Source: Roseovarius aestuariivivens
GTDB lineage: Bacteria > Pseudomonadota > Alphaproteobacteria > Rhodobacterales > Rhodobacteraceae
Assembly: GCF_004761875.1 (NCBI RefSeq)
Contig: NZ_SJEY01000012.1
Location: 62,001 to 126,000 of the forward strand
Reading direction: 5' to 3'
Length of the DNA: 64,000 bases
The position numbers were made by a program, and so were the translations under genes. A model generated the notes under the pieces. That model worked only from the letters and a program-made list of their open reading frames with translations, did not search any database and was not told the origin of the DNA. Positions 9,623-19,545 of this stretch are shown piece by piece (position 1 is the first letter of the stretch; the number at the start of each line of letters is the position of its first letter).

Positions 9623-11587
9623 ATGCTGCGAGTTCTCTTCGCATCGCTGGCGTTTCTTTGTCTGGCGCTGACCGCCCCCGCGCGGGCGCAGGACGAAGGT
9701 TCGATCCAGCCTATCCTGCAAGAGCAGTCCGAGCTCATCCAGGAAAGCTCGCGCCGCACGATCCAGCCCGCCATCGACGCCATTGCGGCAAGCGGCCTGT
9801 CCCAGGCGCAGACCGTTCTGGAAACATGGCAGGCCAAGGACATGTGGCTGCGCTTGACCGACGGGCAGTATTTCCGCGCCGAGCGGATCAACCGGGAAAC
9901 CTATCGCCTCTTTGATCTCGATACCGGCGAGGACCTCGGCGAATTTCCCGCCGACGATCTGGACCAGATCAAGCCCAACAGCGGCATTCGCGGCCTCATC
10001 GCCGTGGCGCTGGTGCAGTTCCAGCTCTCCGATCCCGACCCCGAAAACCGCCGCGCTGCGCTGCAATCGCTCGAACGCGACCCGAACGAGGACGCGCTCG
10101 CACCCTTGAGAAATTCGATTGAGGGAGAGACCGATCCGGACCTACTCGCCAAGAAACAGCGTCTCGAACGGCTGCTCACCATGGCCTATGACCGCGACCC
10201 GGAGGCCCGCATCGCCGCGATCGAAGAGATGTCGGAAGATACCGGCGTCGACGTGCGCGCCACGCTTAACCCGATCCTGTCCACGCGCCTGCGCGTTTTC
10301 AACGGCGCGCCGCCCGACAGCCTGAACATCGCCCGCACGCTGACGCCCGGCTCGGACGCCCTGCCGCGCGCCGAAGCCTACGAGATGCTCGTCTCCGCCG
10401 GCGACGCCCCCTCCCGCCTCGGCCCTGATGCGATCAAGGATACGCTCGCGCAAAACATCACCGATGGCGAGGTGGCCGGCATTCAGGTGCACAATCTCAA
10501 TACGCAAGAGACCCGACGCACCGCCTATGACCGGCTCGTGGCCGACGGTATCGCGCCGCCCGTCCCGACCGAGGCCGAGGTCGACGCAACTCTCGCGCAA
10601 TACATCTTCGCCGAGGTCTATGACGAGCCCAACGCCGCCGTGACGACAGCCGCGCAAGCCGCGCTCGACAGCATCGCCACCCGCGTCGCCGTGGGGCAGG
10701 CGGTTGATCTTACACTCGACGCGCTCTCTCTGGCGTCGATCTACTTTCTCGCAGCCATCGGTCTTGCCATCACCTTCGGCGTGATGGGCGTGATCAACAT
10801 GGCCCATGGCGAATTCATCATGATGGGCGCCTATACCGGCTACGTCGTGCAGCAGTTCGTGCCTGGCCCGACCGCGTCGATCCTCGTGGCCATCCCGCTG
10901 GCCTTCGCGGTCACCTTCGGGGCGGGCGTGGCGATGGAACGGCTGGTGATCCGCTTTCTCTACAATCGCCCGCTGGAAACCCTTCTGGCCACTTTCGGCA
11001 TTTCCATCGCGCTGCAGCAGCTGGCGAAGAATATCTTCGGCACGCAGGCCCGGCCGCTCACCTCGCCTGACTGGCTCGATGGCGCCTGGGTTCTCAATGA
11101 CGTGGTCTCGATCAGCTATATCCGCATCGCCATCTTCGCCCTCGCGCTCATCTTCCTTGCGCTCTTTCTTTACATCATGAACCGCACCCGGCTGGGTCTT
11201 GAAACCCGCGCGGTTACGCAGAACCGCCGCATGGCGGCCAGCATGGGCATCAATCCCGACCGAGTGAACATGCTCACCTTCGGGCTGGGGTCCGGCATCG
11301 CGGGCATCGCGGGTGTCGCCATCGGCCTCTGGGCCAAGGTCACCTCCGAGCTGGGGCAGGATTACATCGTGCAGTCCTTCATGACCGTGGTGGTCGGCGG
11401 TGTCGGCAACATCTGGGGGACGCTTCTGGGCGCCACGATGATCGGCTTCCTGCAAAAGGGGATCGAGTGGTTCAACCCGTCCAATACGCTGGCCGCACAG
11501 ACCTACATGATCATCTTCATCATCATCTTCATCCAGTTCCGTCCGCGCGGCATCATCGCGCTGCGCGGGCGCGCGGCGGGGGACTGA
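9623..11587 (+). CDS. urtB: Urea ABC transporter permease UrtB
   Basis: The 654-residue protein has a signal sequence and a long N-terminal soluble domain (to about residue 345) with helical repeats. The LivH-type permease domain follows, starting at LDALSLASIYFLAAIGLAITFGVMGVINMAHGEFIMMGAYTGY. The conserved GLETRAVTQNRRMAASMGI loop (EAA-like, contacting the ATPases) and VVVGGVGNIWGTLLGA are present. UrtB proteins commonly carry this N-terminal extension, absent from LivH. It starts 74 bases after urtA, past the hairpin. Confidence 0.95.
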   Translation: MLRVLFASLAFLCLALTAPARAQDEGSIQPILQEQSELIQESSRRTIQPAIDAIAASGLSQAQTVLETWQAKDMWLRLTDGQYFRAERINRETYRLFDLDTGEDLGEFPADDLDQIKPNSGIRGLIAVALVQFQLSDPDPENRRAALQSLERDPNEDALAPLRNSIEGETDPDLLAKKQRLERLLTMAYDRDPEARIAAIEEMSEDTGVDVRATLNPILSTRLRVFNGAPPDSLNIARTLTPGSDALPRAEAYEMLVSAGDAPSRLGPDAIKDTLAQNITDGEVAGIQVHNLNTQETRRTAYDRLVADGIAPPVPTEAEVDATLAQYIFAEVYDEPNAAVTTAAQAALDSIATRVAVGQAVDLTLDALSLASIYFLAAIGLAITFGVMGVINMAHGEFIMMGAYTGYVVQQFVPGPTASILVAIPLAFAVTFGAGVAMERLVIRFLYNRPLETLLATFGISIALQQLAKNIFGTQARPLTSPDWLDGAWVLNDVVSISYIRIAIFALALIFLALFLYIMNRTRLGLETRAVTQNRRMAASMGINPDRVNMLTFGLGSGIAGIAGVAIGLWAKVTSELGQDYIVQSFMTVVVGGVGNIWGTLLGATMIGFLQKGIEWFNPSNTLAAQTYMIIFIIIFIQFRPRGIIALRGRAAGD

Positions 11588-11590
11588 GCC

Positions 11591-12826
11591 ATGCAAAGAC
11601 GCCCGCTTGTCGCCCGTCACCCGTCGATCCTGATCTTCCTCGCTTTGCTGGCGCTCTTCACCCTGGGCGTAACGCTCCTGTCAGAGGCCTACGGTACCGG
11701 CTATCTATCGACGTCCTTCGTCAAGACGCTGGGCAAGACGCTTTGCCTCTGCCTCGTCGCCGTGGCGATGGATCTGGTCTGGGGCTATGCCGGCATCCTC
11801 AGCCTTGGGCATTTCGCCTTCTTCGGGCTAGGGGGCTACATGATCGGCATGTGGCTCATGTACGAGCGCACCCGTGACATCGTCGCGGGCTCCATGGCCG
11901 AGGCCGCGATTCCGCCCACGGAACAGGAAATCGTCGACGCCATCGGCACGCAGATCTTCGGTGTGGTGGGCGCGTCCGAGTTTCCCGCGATCTGGGCCTT
12001 CGCCGACAGCCTTTTGCTGCAACTGGTGCTGGTTGTGGCCGTGCCGGGGCTTCTGGCGCTGGTCTTCGGCTGGCTGGCCTTCCGCAGCCGCGTGACGGGC
12101 GTCTATCTCTCGATCCTCACGCAGGCCATGACGCTGGCTCTCGCCCTCTACCTTTTCCAGAACGACAGCGGCCTGCGGGGCAATAACGGTCTCTCGGGCC
12201 TGCAGAACATTCCTGGCCTGACGGACGTGCCGCAATCCCACGTGTCGATGTGGTTCCTCTGGGCCTCCGCCGCCGCCCTCGCGCTGGGCTATGTCCTCTC
12301 CGCCTGGATCGTCTCGGGCAAGTTCGGCTCGGTCCTGCGCGGCATTCGCGACAACGAGGCGCGCGTGCGTTTCCTCGGCTACCCGGTCGAGCAGTACAAG
12401 CTGATGATCTTCACCGTGACGGCCATGATCGCAGGCATCGCGGGTGCGCTCTATTATCCGCAGGCGGGTATCATCAACCCGGCCGAGATCGCGCCCATCG
12501 CCTCCATCTACCTCGCGGTCTGGGTCGCCATCGGCGGGCGCGGGCGGCTTTACGGCGCGGTCATCGGCGCGGCCTTCGTCAGCCTTGTCTCAAGCTGGTT
12601 CACCGGTGGCCAGGCACCCGACGTGAACCTCGGGTTCTACACTATCTCCTGGGTCGACTGGTGGCTGATCCTGCTGGGCCTGTCCTTCGTGGCCGTGACT
12701 ATTTTCGCGCCGCGCGGCATCGGCGGGCTGGTGGATCTCATCGCCGATGCCCGCCGCCCTGACCGCCACGGCGCGGACCTTGGCCCGGATCAGGGCGCCC
12801 TGCGCGAGAAGGAGGCCGACCGATGA
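11591..12826 (+). CDS. urtC: Urea ABC transporter permease UrtC
   Basis: The 411-residue LivM-type permease has multiple membrane segments. LVAVAMDLVWGYAGILSLGHFAFFGLGGYMIGMWLM is the UrtC signature, and GSVLRGIRDNEARVRFLGYPVEQYK is the cytoplasmic coupling loop. It forms the translocation heterodimer with UrtB. It starts 3 bases after the urtB stop, and its own stop overlaps the urtD start (ATGA). Confidence 0.96.
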   Translation: MQRRPLVARHPSILIFLALLALFTLGVTLLSEAYGTGYLSTSFVKTLGKTLCLCLVAVAMDLVWGYAGILSLGHFAFFGLGGYMIGMWLMYERTRDIVAGSMAEAAIPPTEQEIVDAIGTQIFGVVGASEFPAIWAFADSLLLQLVLVVAVPGLLALVFGWLAFRSRVTGVYLSILTQAMTLALALYLFQNDSGLRGNNGLSGLQNIPGLTDVPQSHVSMWFLWASAAALALGYVLSAWIVSGKFGSVLRGIRDNEARVRFLGYPVEQYKLMIFTVTAMIAGIAGALYYPQAGIINPAEIAPIASIYLAVWVAIGGRGRLYGAVIGAAFVSLVSSWFTGGQAPDVNLGFYTISWVDWWLILLGLSFVAVTIFAPRGIGGLVDLIADARRPDRHGADLGPDQGALREKEADR

Positions 12827-13563
12827 GCACGCTTCTCGAAGTCTCGGGCGTCTCCGTCACCTTCGACGGCTTTCGGGCCATCAACAACCTGTCGTTCAAC
12901 ATCGGCCCGGCGGAACTGCGCGCCATCATCGGCCCCAATGGCGCGGGCAAGACCACCTTTATGGATATCGTCACCGGCAAGACCAAACCGGACGAGGGCC
13001 GCGTGCTCTGGGGCGAGAAGAACGTCTCGCTCCTCAAGATGTCCGAGGCGCAGATCGCGCAGGCCGGCATCGGGCGCAAGTTCCAGCGGCCTACGGTGTT
13101 CGAGGATCAGAGCGTCGAAGACAACCTGCTCATGGCGCTCGCCCGCCCGCGCGGGCCACTTTCGGTTCTTTTCTGGCGCGCTTCGCAAAAGGCCCTTTCG
13201 CGGGTCCGCGAACTGGCCGAGGAAATCGGCCTCGCCGATCAGCTGTCGCGCAAATCCGGCGAACTGTCGCACGGGCAGAAGCAATGGCTGGAAATCGGCA
13301 TGCTGCTCGCGCAGGAGCCGAAGCTGCTGCTGGTGGACGAGCCCGCCGCCGGCATGACGCCCGAAGAGCGCGAGCACACGACCTCACTTCTGGTCGAGGC
13401 CGCCAAGACCCGCGCGGTCGTGGTGGTCGAGCATGACATGGAATTCGTGCGCCGCCTCAATTGCAAGGTCACGGTCCTGCACGAGGGCAGCGTGCTGGCC
13501 GAGGGCAAGCTCGACCACGTGACCGCCAACCAAAAAGTCATCGACGTGTATCTGGGGCGCTAG
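12823..13563 (+). CDS. urtD: Urea ABC transporter ATP-binding protein UrtD
   Basis: The 246-residue ATPase of the LivG type has Walker A GPNGAGKTT at residues 38-46, signature ELSHGQKQWLEIG, Walker B LLLVDEPAAGMT and the switch His in VVVEHDMEFVRRL. The LSHGQ form of the signature is typical of UrtD. It overlaps urtC by 4 bases. Confidence 0.97.
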   Translation: MSTLLEVSGVSVTFDGFRAINNLSFNIGPAELRAIIGPNGAGKTTFMDIVTGKTKPDEGRVLWGEKNVSLLKMSEAQIAQAGIGRKFQRPTVFEDQSVEDNLLMALARPRGPLSVLFWRASQKALSRVRELAEEIGLADQLSRKSGELSHGQKQWLEIGMLLAQEPKLLLVDEPAAGMTPEEREHTTSLLVEAAKTRAVVVVEHDMEFVRRLNCKVTVLHEGSVLAEGKLDHVTANQKVIDVYLGR

Positions 13564-13566
13564 AGA

Positions 13567-14262
13567 ATGCTGGACGTGCAAAACCTCAACCTGCATTACG
13601 GCCACAGCCAGATCCTCTATGACGTCTCGCTGCAGGCCAAGACCGGCGCCGTGACCTGCGTGATGGGCACCAACGGCGTCGGCAAGACCTCCCTGATGAA
13701 AGCCATTTCGGGCACACATCGCCGCAGCTCCGGCGAGGTCACGCTCGATGGGCGCGCGCTGGGCCGGCTGCCTGCGCATCACCTCGCCCGCCACGGCATC
13801 GCCTATGTCCCGCAGGGGCGCGAGATCTTTCCGCTACTGACCGTGCAGGAAAATCTCGAAACTGGCTTCGGCTGTCTGCCCAAGGGCGACCGCCGCATCC
13901 CCGACGAGATCTTCGAGCTCTTTCCGGTGCTCGACGAGATGCGCGGCCGGCGCGGAGGTGATCTCTCGGGCGGTCAGCAACAGCAGCTCGCCATCGGGCG
14001 GGCCCTGGTGACGAAGCCGCGCCTCCTCCTGCTCGACGAGCCGACCGAGGGCATTCAGCCCAACATCATTCAGCAGATCGGCCGCGTCATCGAACGCCTG
14101 CGAGAGCGCGGCGATATGGCCATCGTGCTGGTCGAGCAGTATTTCGACTTCGCTTATGCGCTCGCCGACAGCTTTGTGATCATGCGGCGCGGGCGCGTGA
14201 CCCTCTCCGGCAAGAAAGGCGATATCGATCGCGACACGCTGCTTAAAGGTGTGTCCGTCTGA
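13567..14262 (+). CDS. urtE: Urea ABC transporter ATP-binding protein UrtE
   Basis: The 231-residue LivF-type ATPase has Walker A GTNGVGKTS (residues 34-42), signature LSGGQQQQLAIG, Walker B LLLLDEPTEGIQPN and VLVEQYFDFAYALAD. GxNGVGKTSL and the PTEGIQPNII stretch are usual in UrtE. It is the last urt gene; 127 bases separate it from the efflux adaptor gene, so the operon probably ends here although no T-tailed hairpin is seen. Confidence 0.97.
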   Translation: MLDVQNLNLHYGHSQILYDVSLQAKTGAVTCVMGTNGVGKTSLMKAISGTHRRSSGEVTLDGRALGRLPAHHLARHGIAYVPQGREIFPLLTVQENLETGFGCLPKGDRRIPDEIFELFPVLDEMRGRRGGDLSGGQQQQLAIGRALVTKPRLLLLDEPTEGIQPNIIQQIGRVIERLRERGDMAIVLVEQYFDFAYALADSFVIMRRGRVTLSGKKGDIDRDTLLKGVSV

Positions 14263-14389
14263 GACAGCCCTGTGCGCCAGCGCGCGCAAAGACCGCTTTC
14301 CAAATCCGGCGCCCGCGTTATCTAGCTGCCAAGGAACGGACCCGGAGACGGGCCCGTAAAGACCCGTAGTTTCCGAGGATTTCGACCTG

Positions 14390-15529
14390 ATGCCCCGTTT
14401 TCTTGCCATAGTGTCGCTCTGTGCCCTGATCTTTGCGCCGCCTGTCTCGGCGCAGGCGCCGGGCGGGCAGGGGCCCAAGCCGGTGGGCGTGATCACCCTC
14501 GAAAAACAGGCCGTGCCCTTCACCCTCACCGTGCCGGGCCGGGCCGTGGCGTTCCAGGAAAGCCTGATCCGCCCCCAGGTCAGTGGCATCATCGAGGACG
14601 TGGTCTATGACGAGGGCGCCGATATCTCGACCGGCGATATCATGTTCCGCATCAACGACGACACCTACGCCGCTGATGTCCGCGCCGCCGAGGCGATGGT
14701 TGCGCGCGCCGAAAGCGCGCTGCAGGCCGCGCGCAACACCCTGAGCCGCACCGAACAGCTGCGAGAGCTTGCGACCTCCGAGGCGCAGCTCGAAGATGCC
14801 CGGGTCGGGGTTCTCTCCGCCGAGGCCGAGCTCGATTCCGCCCTCGCCACGCTGGAACTGGCCCGGCTCGACCTGGAGCGCACCGAAATCACCAGCCCGA
14901 TCGACGGCGAGGCCTCGGTCGCGGCGGTCAGCGTCGGCGCGGTCGTCACCGCGCGCCAGGCGGAGGCGTTGGCCACCGTGACCCGGCTCGATCCCATCTA
15001 CGTCGATCTCGTCGAAAGTTCGGCCCGCGTCGTGCGGATCCAGGATTTGATCCGCAACGGCGCGATCAACACCGACGAGGCGTATCGCTTTGATCTGATC
15101 CTCGAAACCGGCGACACCTACGACCAGCCCGGAAAGCTCGTCTCGCAAAGCGCGGGTGTCTCTACCACCACCGGGACCGCCGAATTCCGCGTCCGCTTTC
15201 CCAATCCCGAACACATCCTGCGCCCGGGCCAGTTCCTGCGCGTCGATGTCACGCTCGGCACGCGCCAGGCCTTTCTCGTGCCGCAGCGCGCCGCGCGCCG
15301 CAACGCTGAGGGCGTTCTGACCTTCTATCTCGTCCGTGACGGCAAGGCAGAGCAGATCCGGGCCGAAAGCCTCGGCGTCTACGACAACGCCTGGATCGTG
15401 GCCGAAGGGATAGAGCCGGGCGAACGCCTCGTCGTCGACGGCCTCACCGGCCTGCGCAGCGGCGCCGAGGTCGCGCCGCAGCCCGTCACCCTCACCAAGG
15501 ACGGCGTGACCGTTCCGGCAGAGGAGTAA
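14390..15529 (+). CDS. RND efflux periplasmic adaptor (membrane fusion protein)
   Basis: The 379-residue adaptor has a signal peptide (PRFLAIVSLCALIFAPPVSAQ), a biotinyl-lipoyl-like half (FQESLIRPQVSGIIEDVVYDEGADISTGDIMFRI), an alpha-helical hairpin (about residues 95-165), the second lipoyl half (RTEITSPIDGEASVAAVSVGAVV) and a beta-barrel/MP domain (RPGQFLRVDVTLG). It belongs to the AcrA/MexE group and lacks the lipid-anchor Cys of AcrA. Its gene is 5 bases before the RND pump gene, forming an adaptor-pump operon without an outer membrane channel. Confidence 0.92.
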   Translation: MPRFLAIVSLCALIFAPPVSAQAPGGQGPKPVGVITLEKQAVPFTLTVPGRAVAFQESLIRPQVSGIIEDVVYDEGADISTGDIMFRINDDTYAADVRAAEAMVARAESALQAARNTLSRTEQLRELATSEAQLEDARVGVLSAEAELDSALATLELARLDLERTEITSPIDGEASVAAVSVGAVVTARQAEALATVTRLDPIYVDLVESSARVVRIQDLIRNGAINTDEAYRFDLILETGDTYDQPGKLVSQSAGVSTTTGTAEFRVRFPNPEHILRPGQFLRVDVTLGTRQAFLVPQRAARRNAEGVLTFYLVRDGKAEQIRAESLGVYDNAWIVAEGIEPGERLVVDGLTGLRSGAEVAPQPVTLTKDGVTVPAEE

Positions 15530-15534
15530 CATCA

Positions 15535-18500
15535 GTGGGTGCGTTCTTCGTCGACAGGCCGGTCTTCGCCTGGGTCATCGCCATCGTCATGTCGCTAGTC
15601 GGCGCGATTGCGGTGGTGCAGTTGCCGGTCTCGCAATATCCCGACATCGCGCCGACCTCGGTGCGCATCTCGGCCCCTTATCCCGGCGCGACCGCGCAAA
15701 CGGTAGAGACCACCGTGACCCGCGTGATCGAGGATCAGCTCACGGGTCTCGAAGGGCTTCTTTACACCACCGCGGTCTCGCGCCCGGGTTCGTCCGAGAC
15801 CACGCTCACCTTTGACAGCTCCATCGCGCCGGTCACCGCCCAGAACGACGTGCAGGTGCGCGTCACGCAGATCGAATCGCAACTCCCCGAGGTGGTGCGC
15901 GATCTGGGCGTCACCGTCACCCGCTCGAACTCGTCCTTCCTGATGGTCGGCTCGATCGTGTCCGAGGACGGCACGCACACCTCCACCGATCTCGGCGATG
16001 TCTATCTCGACCTGGTCGAAAGTCCGCTCTTGCGCCTCGACGGGGTGGGCGACGCGCGTCTCTTCGGGTCGGGCTATGCGATGCGCGTCTGGCTCGATCC
16101 GCTGGCGCTCGCGCGATATCAGCTTACGCCGAACGACGTCATCGCGGCGGTGCGCGCGCAGAACGCCTCGGTTGCGGTGGGCAGCATGGCCGCGCCGCCG
16201 CTTGTCGAGGGCACGCAATTCACCGCCTCGATCACCGCCCAAAGCCAGCTGGAAACCGAAGAGGATTTCCGCCGCATCCTCCTCAAGACGACAGAATACG
16301 GCGGCGCGGTCTTCCTCTCGGACGTGGCCCGCGTCGAGATCGGCAACGAATCCTACGACCGGCAGTCGCGGCTCGACCGCAAACCGGCGGCGGGCTTCGG
16401 CGTCAACCTGCGCACCGGGGCCAACGCGGTGGAAACCTCCGCCGCCGTGCGCGACCTGATGGAAGAGCTTGAAAGCTCTCTGCCCGAAGGCATGACATTC
16501 GAAGTACCCTACGACACCGCGCCCTTCGTGGAATTGTCGATCGAGCAGGTCTACAAAACCCTGATCGAGGCGATCCTGCTGGTGCTCGTCGTGCTGATGA
16601 TCTTTCTGCAGACATGGCGCGCCACGATCATTCCGATCATCACTGTGCCGGTGGCCCTTCTGGGCGCCTTCGCGGTGCTCTCGCTGCTGGGCTACTCGAT
16701 CAACACGTTGACCATGTTCGCCATGGTGCTCGCCATCGGCCTTCTGGTGGATGACGCCATCGTCGTCGTGGAAAACACCGAACGCCTGATGGAAGAGGAA
16801 GATCTTGGCGCGGTCGAGGCGACCCGCCGCTCCATGACCCAGATCCAGAGCGCGCTCATCGGCATTCTGGTGGTGCTCGCCGCGGTGTTCCTGCCGATGG
16901 CGTTTTCCGCCGGCTCGGTCGGCGTGATCTACCGCCAATTCTCCGTCACCATCATCTCCGCCATGGTGTTGTCGCTTGGCATCGCGCTCTCGCTTACGCC
17001 GGCGATGTGCGCGGGCCTCCTGCGCAAGCGCGGCGAGGTGAAATTCGCCCCCGCCCGCTGGTTCAATAGCGGACTGAAGGGCCTCGTGTCGGGCTTTGCC
17101 GCCGCGGTGGCGGCGACGTTGAAGATGCGCACGGTGATGGTTCTGCTGCTTGCGGGCATCATCGGCGGGGGCTTGTGGATCTACGACCGCCTGCCCACCT
17201 CCTTCATCCCGCGAGAAGACCAGGGCGTGGTGCTGTCGCTTATCTCGCTGCCGACGGGCACCACCATTCCGATAACCGACGCGGTCTTGTCCGAGGTCGA
17301 AGCCTACTTTCTCGAGGACGAGGCCGACGTGGTCGACGGCACCTTCGGCGTCCGCGGGTTCAGCTTTCAGGGGCAGGGGCAGAACTACGCCATCGTCTTC
17401 ACGCGGCTGATCGACTTTGAGCAGCGCACGACGCCGGCGCAATCCGCGGGCGCGGTGGCGCAGCGCGCCAATCAGCGTTTCTTCGGTCACCGCACCGCGC
17501 AGATCTTCACCATCCAGCCGCCCGCGATCCAGGGCCTGGGCAATACCGGCGGGTTCTCCATGTACCTGCTCGACCGTGCGCGCAACGGCACCGAAGCGCT
17601 GATCGAAGCCGCCAATTCGCTCGTCGGGGCGGCCCGGCAGGACGACCGGCTGACCTCGGTGCGCGCCGACGGCACGGAATTCGAGACCGCGCTCAACCTT
17701 GAGATTGACCGCACCAAGGCCGAAAGCTTCGGCGTGTCCGTCGATCAGGTCAACGCCATGCTGTCGGTGATCTTCGCCGGGCGCGACGTCAACGACTTCC
17801 TGCTGCAGGGCGGGCTGCGGCCCGTGGTCGTGCAGGGTGATGCGCCCTACCGCATGTCGCCCGACGATGTGCAAGGCTGGTACGCGCGAAATGCCGGCGA
17901 CGAGATGGTGCCGTTCAGCGCCTTCATGCAGACGCGCTGGGATCAGGTCCCGCCGACGCTCAACCGCTTTGACGGGGTCAGCGCGGTTCCGATCTCAGGC
18001 GATGCGGCACAAGGCGCAAGCTCGGGCGTCGCCATGTCGGCGATGATGGAACTGACCGAGGACACGTTGCCCGGCTACGGGGTCGGCTGGTCCGGCATCA
18101 GCTATCAGGAACGTGCGGCGGGCTCCAACGTGCTGATGCTCTACGCCATCTCGGCGCTGGTCGTGTTCCTCGCGCTGGCGGCCCTTTACGAAAGCTGGGT
18201 CGTGCCGCTTGCCGTGATGCTGTCGGTGCCGGTGGGCATGGCGGGCGCGCTGGCGTTTTCGTATTTCCTGGGTCAGGCCAATGACGTCTATTTCACGGTG
18301 GGCCTTCTGACCACGATCGGTCTTGCGGCGCGCAACGCGATCCTCGTGGTCGAATTCGCCGAGGAACGCTTGCGCGCCACCGGCGATCTTGTGCAGTCGG
18401 CGGTGACGGCCGCCCGTCAGCGATTGCGCCCGATCCTGATGACGGCGCTCACCTTCATGCTGGGCGTCGTGCCGCTTGCGCTGGCCTCGGGGCCCGGCGC

Positions 18501-18642
18501 GCAGGCGCAGAACGCCATCGGCATCGTGGTCCTGGGCGGCATGACTGCCTCGACCGTCGTGGGCGTGTTCTTCGTTCCCGTGCTCTACGTCGTCGTGCGG
18601 TCGCTTTTCTCGCGGGGCCGGAAGGATAAGACCCCGGGCTGA
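15535..18642 (+). CDS. RND (AcrB/HAE1-family) efflux transporter
   Basis: The 1035-residue protein starts with GTG (VGAFFVDRPVFAWVIAIVMSL), 5 bases after the adaptor. Features are two large periplasmic loops, twelve membrane segments and the proton-relay Asp pair in TM4 (LAIGLLVDDAIVVVEN, near residue 405). PVALLGAFAVLSLLGYSINTLTMF and the pseudo-repeat GLLTTIGLAARNAILVVEFAEE are also present. AcrB-type pumps expel hydrophobic drugs, dyes or detergents through a TolC-like channel, which must be encoded elsewhere. The stop is 3 bases from the convergent response-regulator gene. The substrate cannot be told from the sequence. Confidence 0.95.
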   Translation: MGAFFVDRPVFAWVIAIVMSLVGAIAVVQLPVSQYPDIAPTSVRISAPYPGATAQTVETTVTRVIEDQLTGLEGLLYTTAVSRPGSSETTLTFDSSIAPVTAQNDVQVRVTQIESQLPEVVRDLGVTVTRSNSSFLMVGSIVSEDGTHTSTDLGDVYLDLVESPLLRLDGVGDARLFGSGYAMRVWLDPLALARYQLTPNDVIAAVRAQNASVAVGSMAAPPLVEGTQFTASITAQSQLETEEDFRRILLKTTEYGGAVFLSDVARVEIGNESYDRQSRLDRKPAAGFGVNLRTGANAVETSAAVRDLMEELESSLPEGMTFEVPYDTAPFVELSIEQVYKTLIEAILLVLVVLMIFLQTWRATIIPIITVPVALLGAFAVLSLLGYSINTLTMFAMVLAIGLLVDDAIVVVENTERLMEEEDLGAVEATRRSMTQIQSALIGILVVLAAVFLPMAFSAGSVGVIYRQFSVTIISAMVLSLGIALSLTPAMCAGLLRKRGEVKFAPARWFNSGLKGLVSGFAAAVAATLKMRTVMVLLLAGIIGGGLWIYDRLPTSFIPREDQGVVLSLISLPTGTTIPITDAVLSEVEAYFLEDEADVVDGTFGVRGFSFQGQGQNYAIVFTRLIDFEQRTTPAQSAGAVAQRANQRFFGHRTAQIFTIQPPAIQGLGNTGGFSMYLLDRARNGTEALIEAANSLVGAARQDDRLTSVRADGTEFETALNLEIDRTKAESFGVSVDQVNAMLSVIFAGRDVNDFLLQGGLRPVVVQGDAPYRMSPDDVQGWYARNAGDEMVPFSAFMQTRWDQVPPTLNRFDGVSAVPISGDAAQGASSGVAMSAMMELTEDTLPGYGVGWSGISYQERAAGSNVLMLYAISALVVFLALAALYESWVVPLAVMLSVPVGMAGALAFSYFLGQANDVYFTVGLLTTIGLAARNAILVVEFAEERLRATGDLVQSAVTAARQRLRPILMTALTFMLGVVPLALASGPGAQAQNAIGIVVLGGMTASTVVGVFFVPVLYVVVRSLFSRGRKDKTPG

Positions 18643-18645
18643 GGC

Positions 18646-19332
18646 TCAGCGAAAGTGAAACGGCTCGTCGGGATCGGTCAGGCTGCGCGCGTCCCAATGG
18701 CCAACATTGGTCAGGCCGTGCGCCGCCATCACGTCGAGAATGCGCTTGTCGATCGTGTCGATGAATCGTCCAAATTCCATTTCGTCGCGGACCACCTTCG
18801 CGATGTCCTGCGAGATCTGCACGCGCTGCTTGGCCAGCAATTCGCCGATCCAGTGCCGTGACGCCTCGGCGAACATCTTGGCCGAGGCGATCATCAGTTC
18901 GCGCAGCTTCTCGGTGGTCAGATTCGCCTTGTCGAGGCAATCCAGAGAGCCGCGCTTCATCGACGTGATCGCCACTTCCGTCGACATCGCCGAAGAGATC
19001 ATCACCACCGCCGCACTGAAATTCACCGGGTGGTTCTGCACCATCCGCTGCGCGGCAAGCCCGTCGCCTTTGGGCAGCAGATAGTCGATCAGCACCACGT
19101 CATAGCTTTGCTGCGACAACGCGGCTTCGAATTCCTGCAGGTCGGTGGCCAGCGTCGTCTGCACCGGCAGGCCGGTTTCCGAACAACTCCGCATGATGCG
19201 GCGCTGCTCGAACCGGTCGTCATCGAGGATCAGGACATCGAACCGGCCCCGCGACGTCCCCGCGGAATCGATCTGCACCAGCGGCGGGGCGGGCGCCACC
19301 CCCGCCGGATCAAGCTGCGATACTGGAATCAT
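18646..19332 (-). CDS. Response regulator with unusual C-terminal helical domain
   Basis: This 228-residue protein has a receiver domain at about residues 31-150: acidic pocket DDD (37-39), phospho-acceptor Asp83 in VVLIDYLLPKGDG, Ser/Thr switch in VVMISSA and Lys in CLDKANL. The remaining ~75 residues (EASRHWIGELLAKQRVQISQDIAKVVRDEMEFGRFIDTIDKRILDVMAAHGL) are helical and not a DNA-binding domain I recognise. They may mediate dimerisation or protein contacts. It faces away from a kinase gene (19546-20238) across a 213-base divergent region, so the two probably pair. GGAAAGGAC precedes the ATG. Confidence 0.85.
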   Translation of the reverse strand: MIPVSQLDPAGVAPAPPLVQIDSAGTSRGRFDVLILDDDRFEQRRIMRSCSETGLPVQTTLATDLQEFEAALSQQSYDVVLIDYLLPKGDGLAAQRMVQNHPVNFSAAVVMISSAMSTEVAITSMKRGSLDCLDKANLTTEKLRELMIASAKMFAEASRHWIGELLAKQRVQISQDIAKVVRDEMEFGRFIDTIDKRILDVMAAHGLTNVGHWDARSLTDPDEPFHFR

Positions 19333-19545
19333 GTCATGTCCTTTCCCAACGTCTCTGCCCCCTGCCGGTTCACGCTATGCCCGGCCGCCTCTGCAAGGGG
19401 TTAAGATTTCGGGTTTTATTCATAGAACTTAACTCAAACCCAACGCGGCCAGCGGGGCGACCTTCAGGAATTGGAAAGCCTTTCGGGGGCAGGGTTCTGC
19501 GGTCAAAACAACGGACGGGCACGCGACGTGGGCAGGCAGGATCTC

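Noticed and set aside
8031..9644. 537-codon open frame antisense to urtA
   Set aside because: Covers a certain gene on the other strand and shows composition typical of a shadow frame.
10142..11620. 492-codon frame antisense to urtB
   Set aside because: Asp/His/Arg-rich antisense shadow without motifs.
15595..17874. 759-codon frame antisense to the RND pump
   Set aside because: Length is striking, but the translation is His/Arg/Gly-rich with no fold; the sense strand encodes a full RND transporter.
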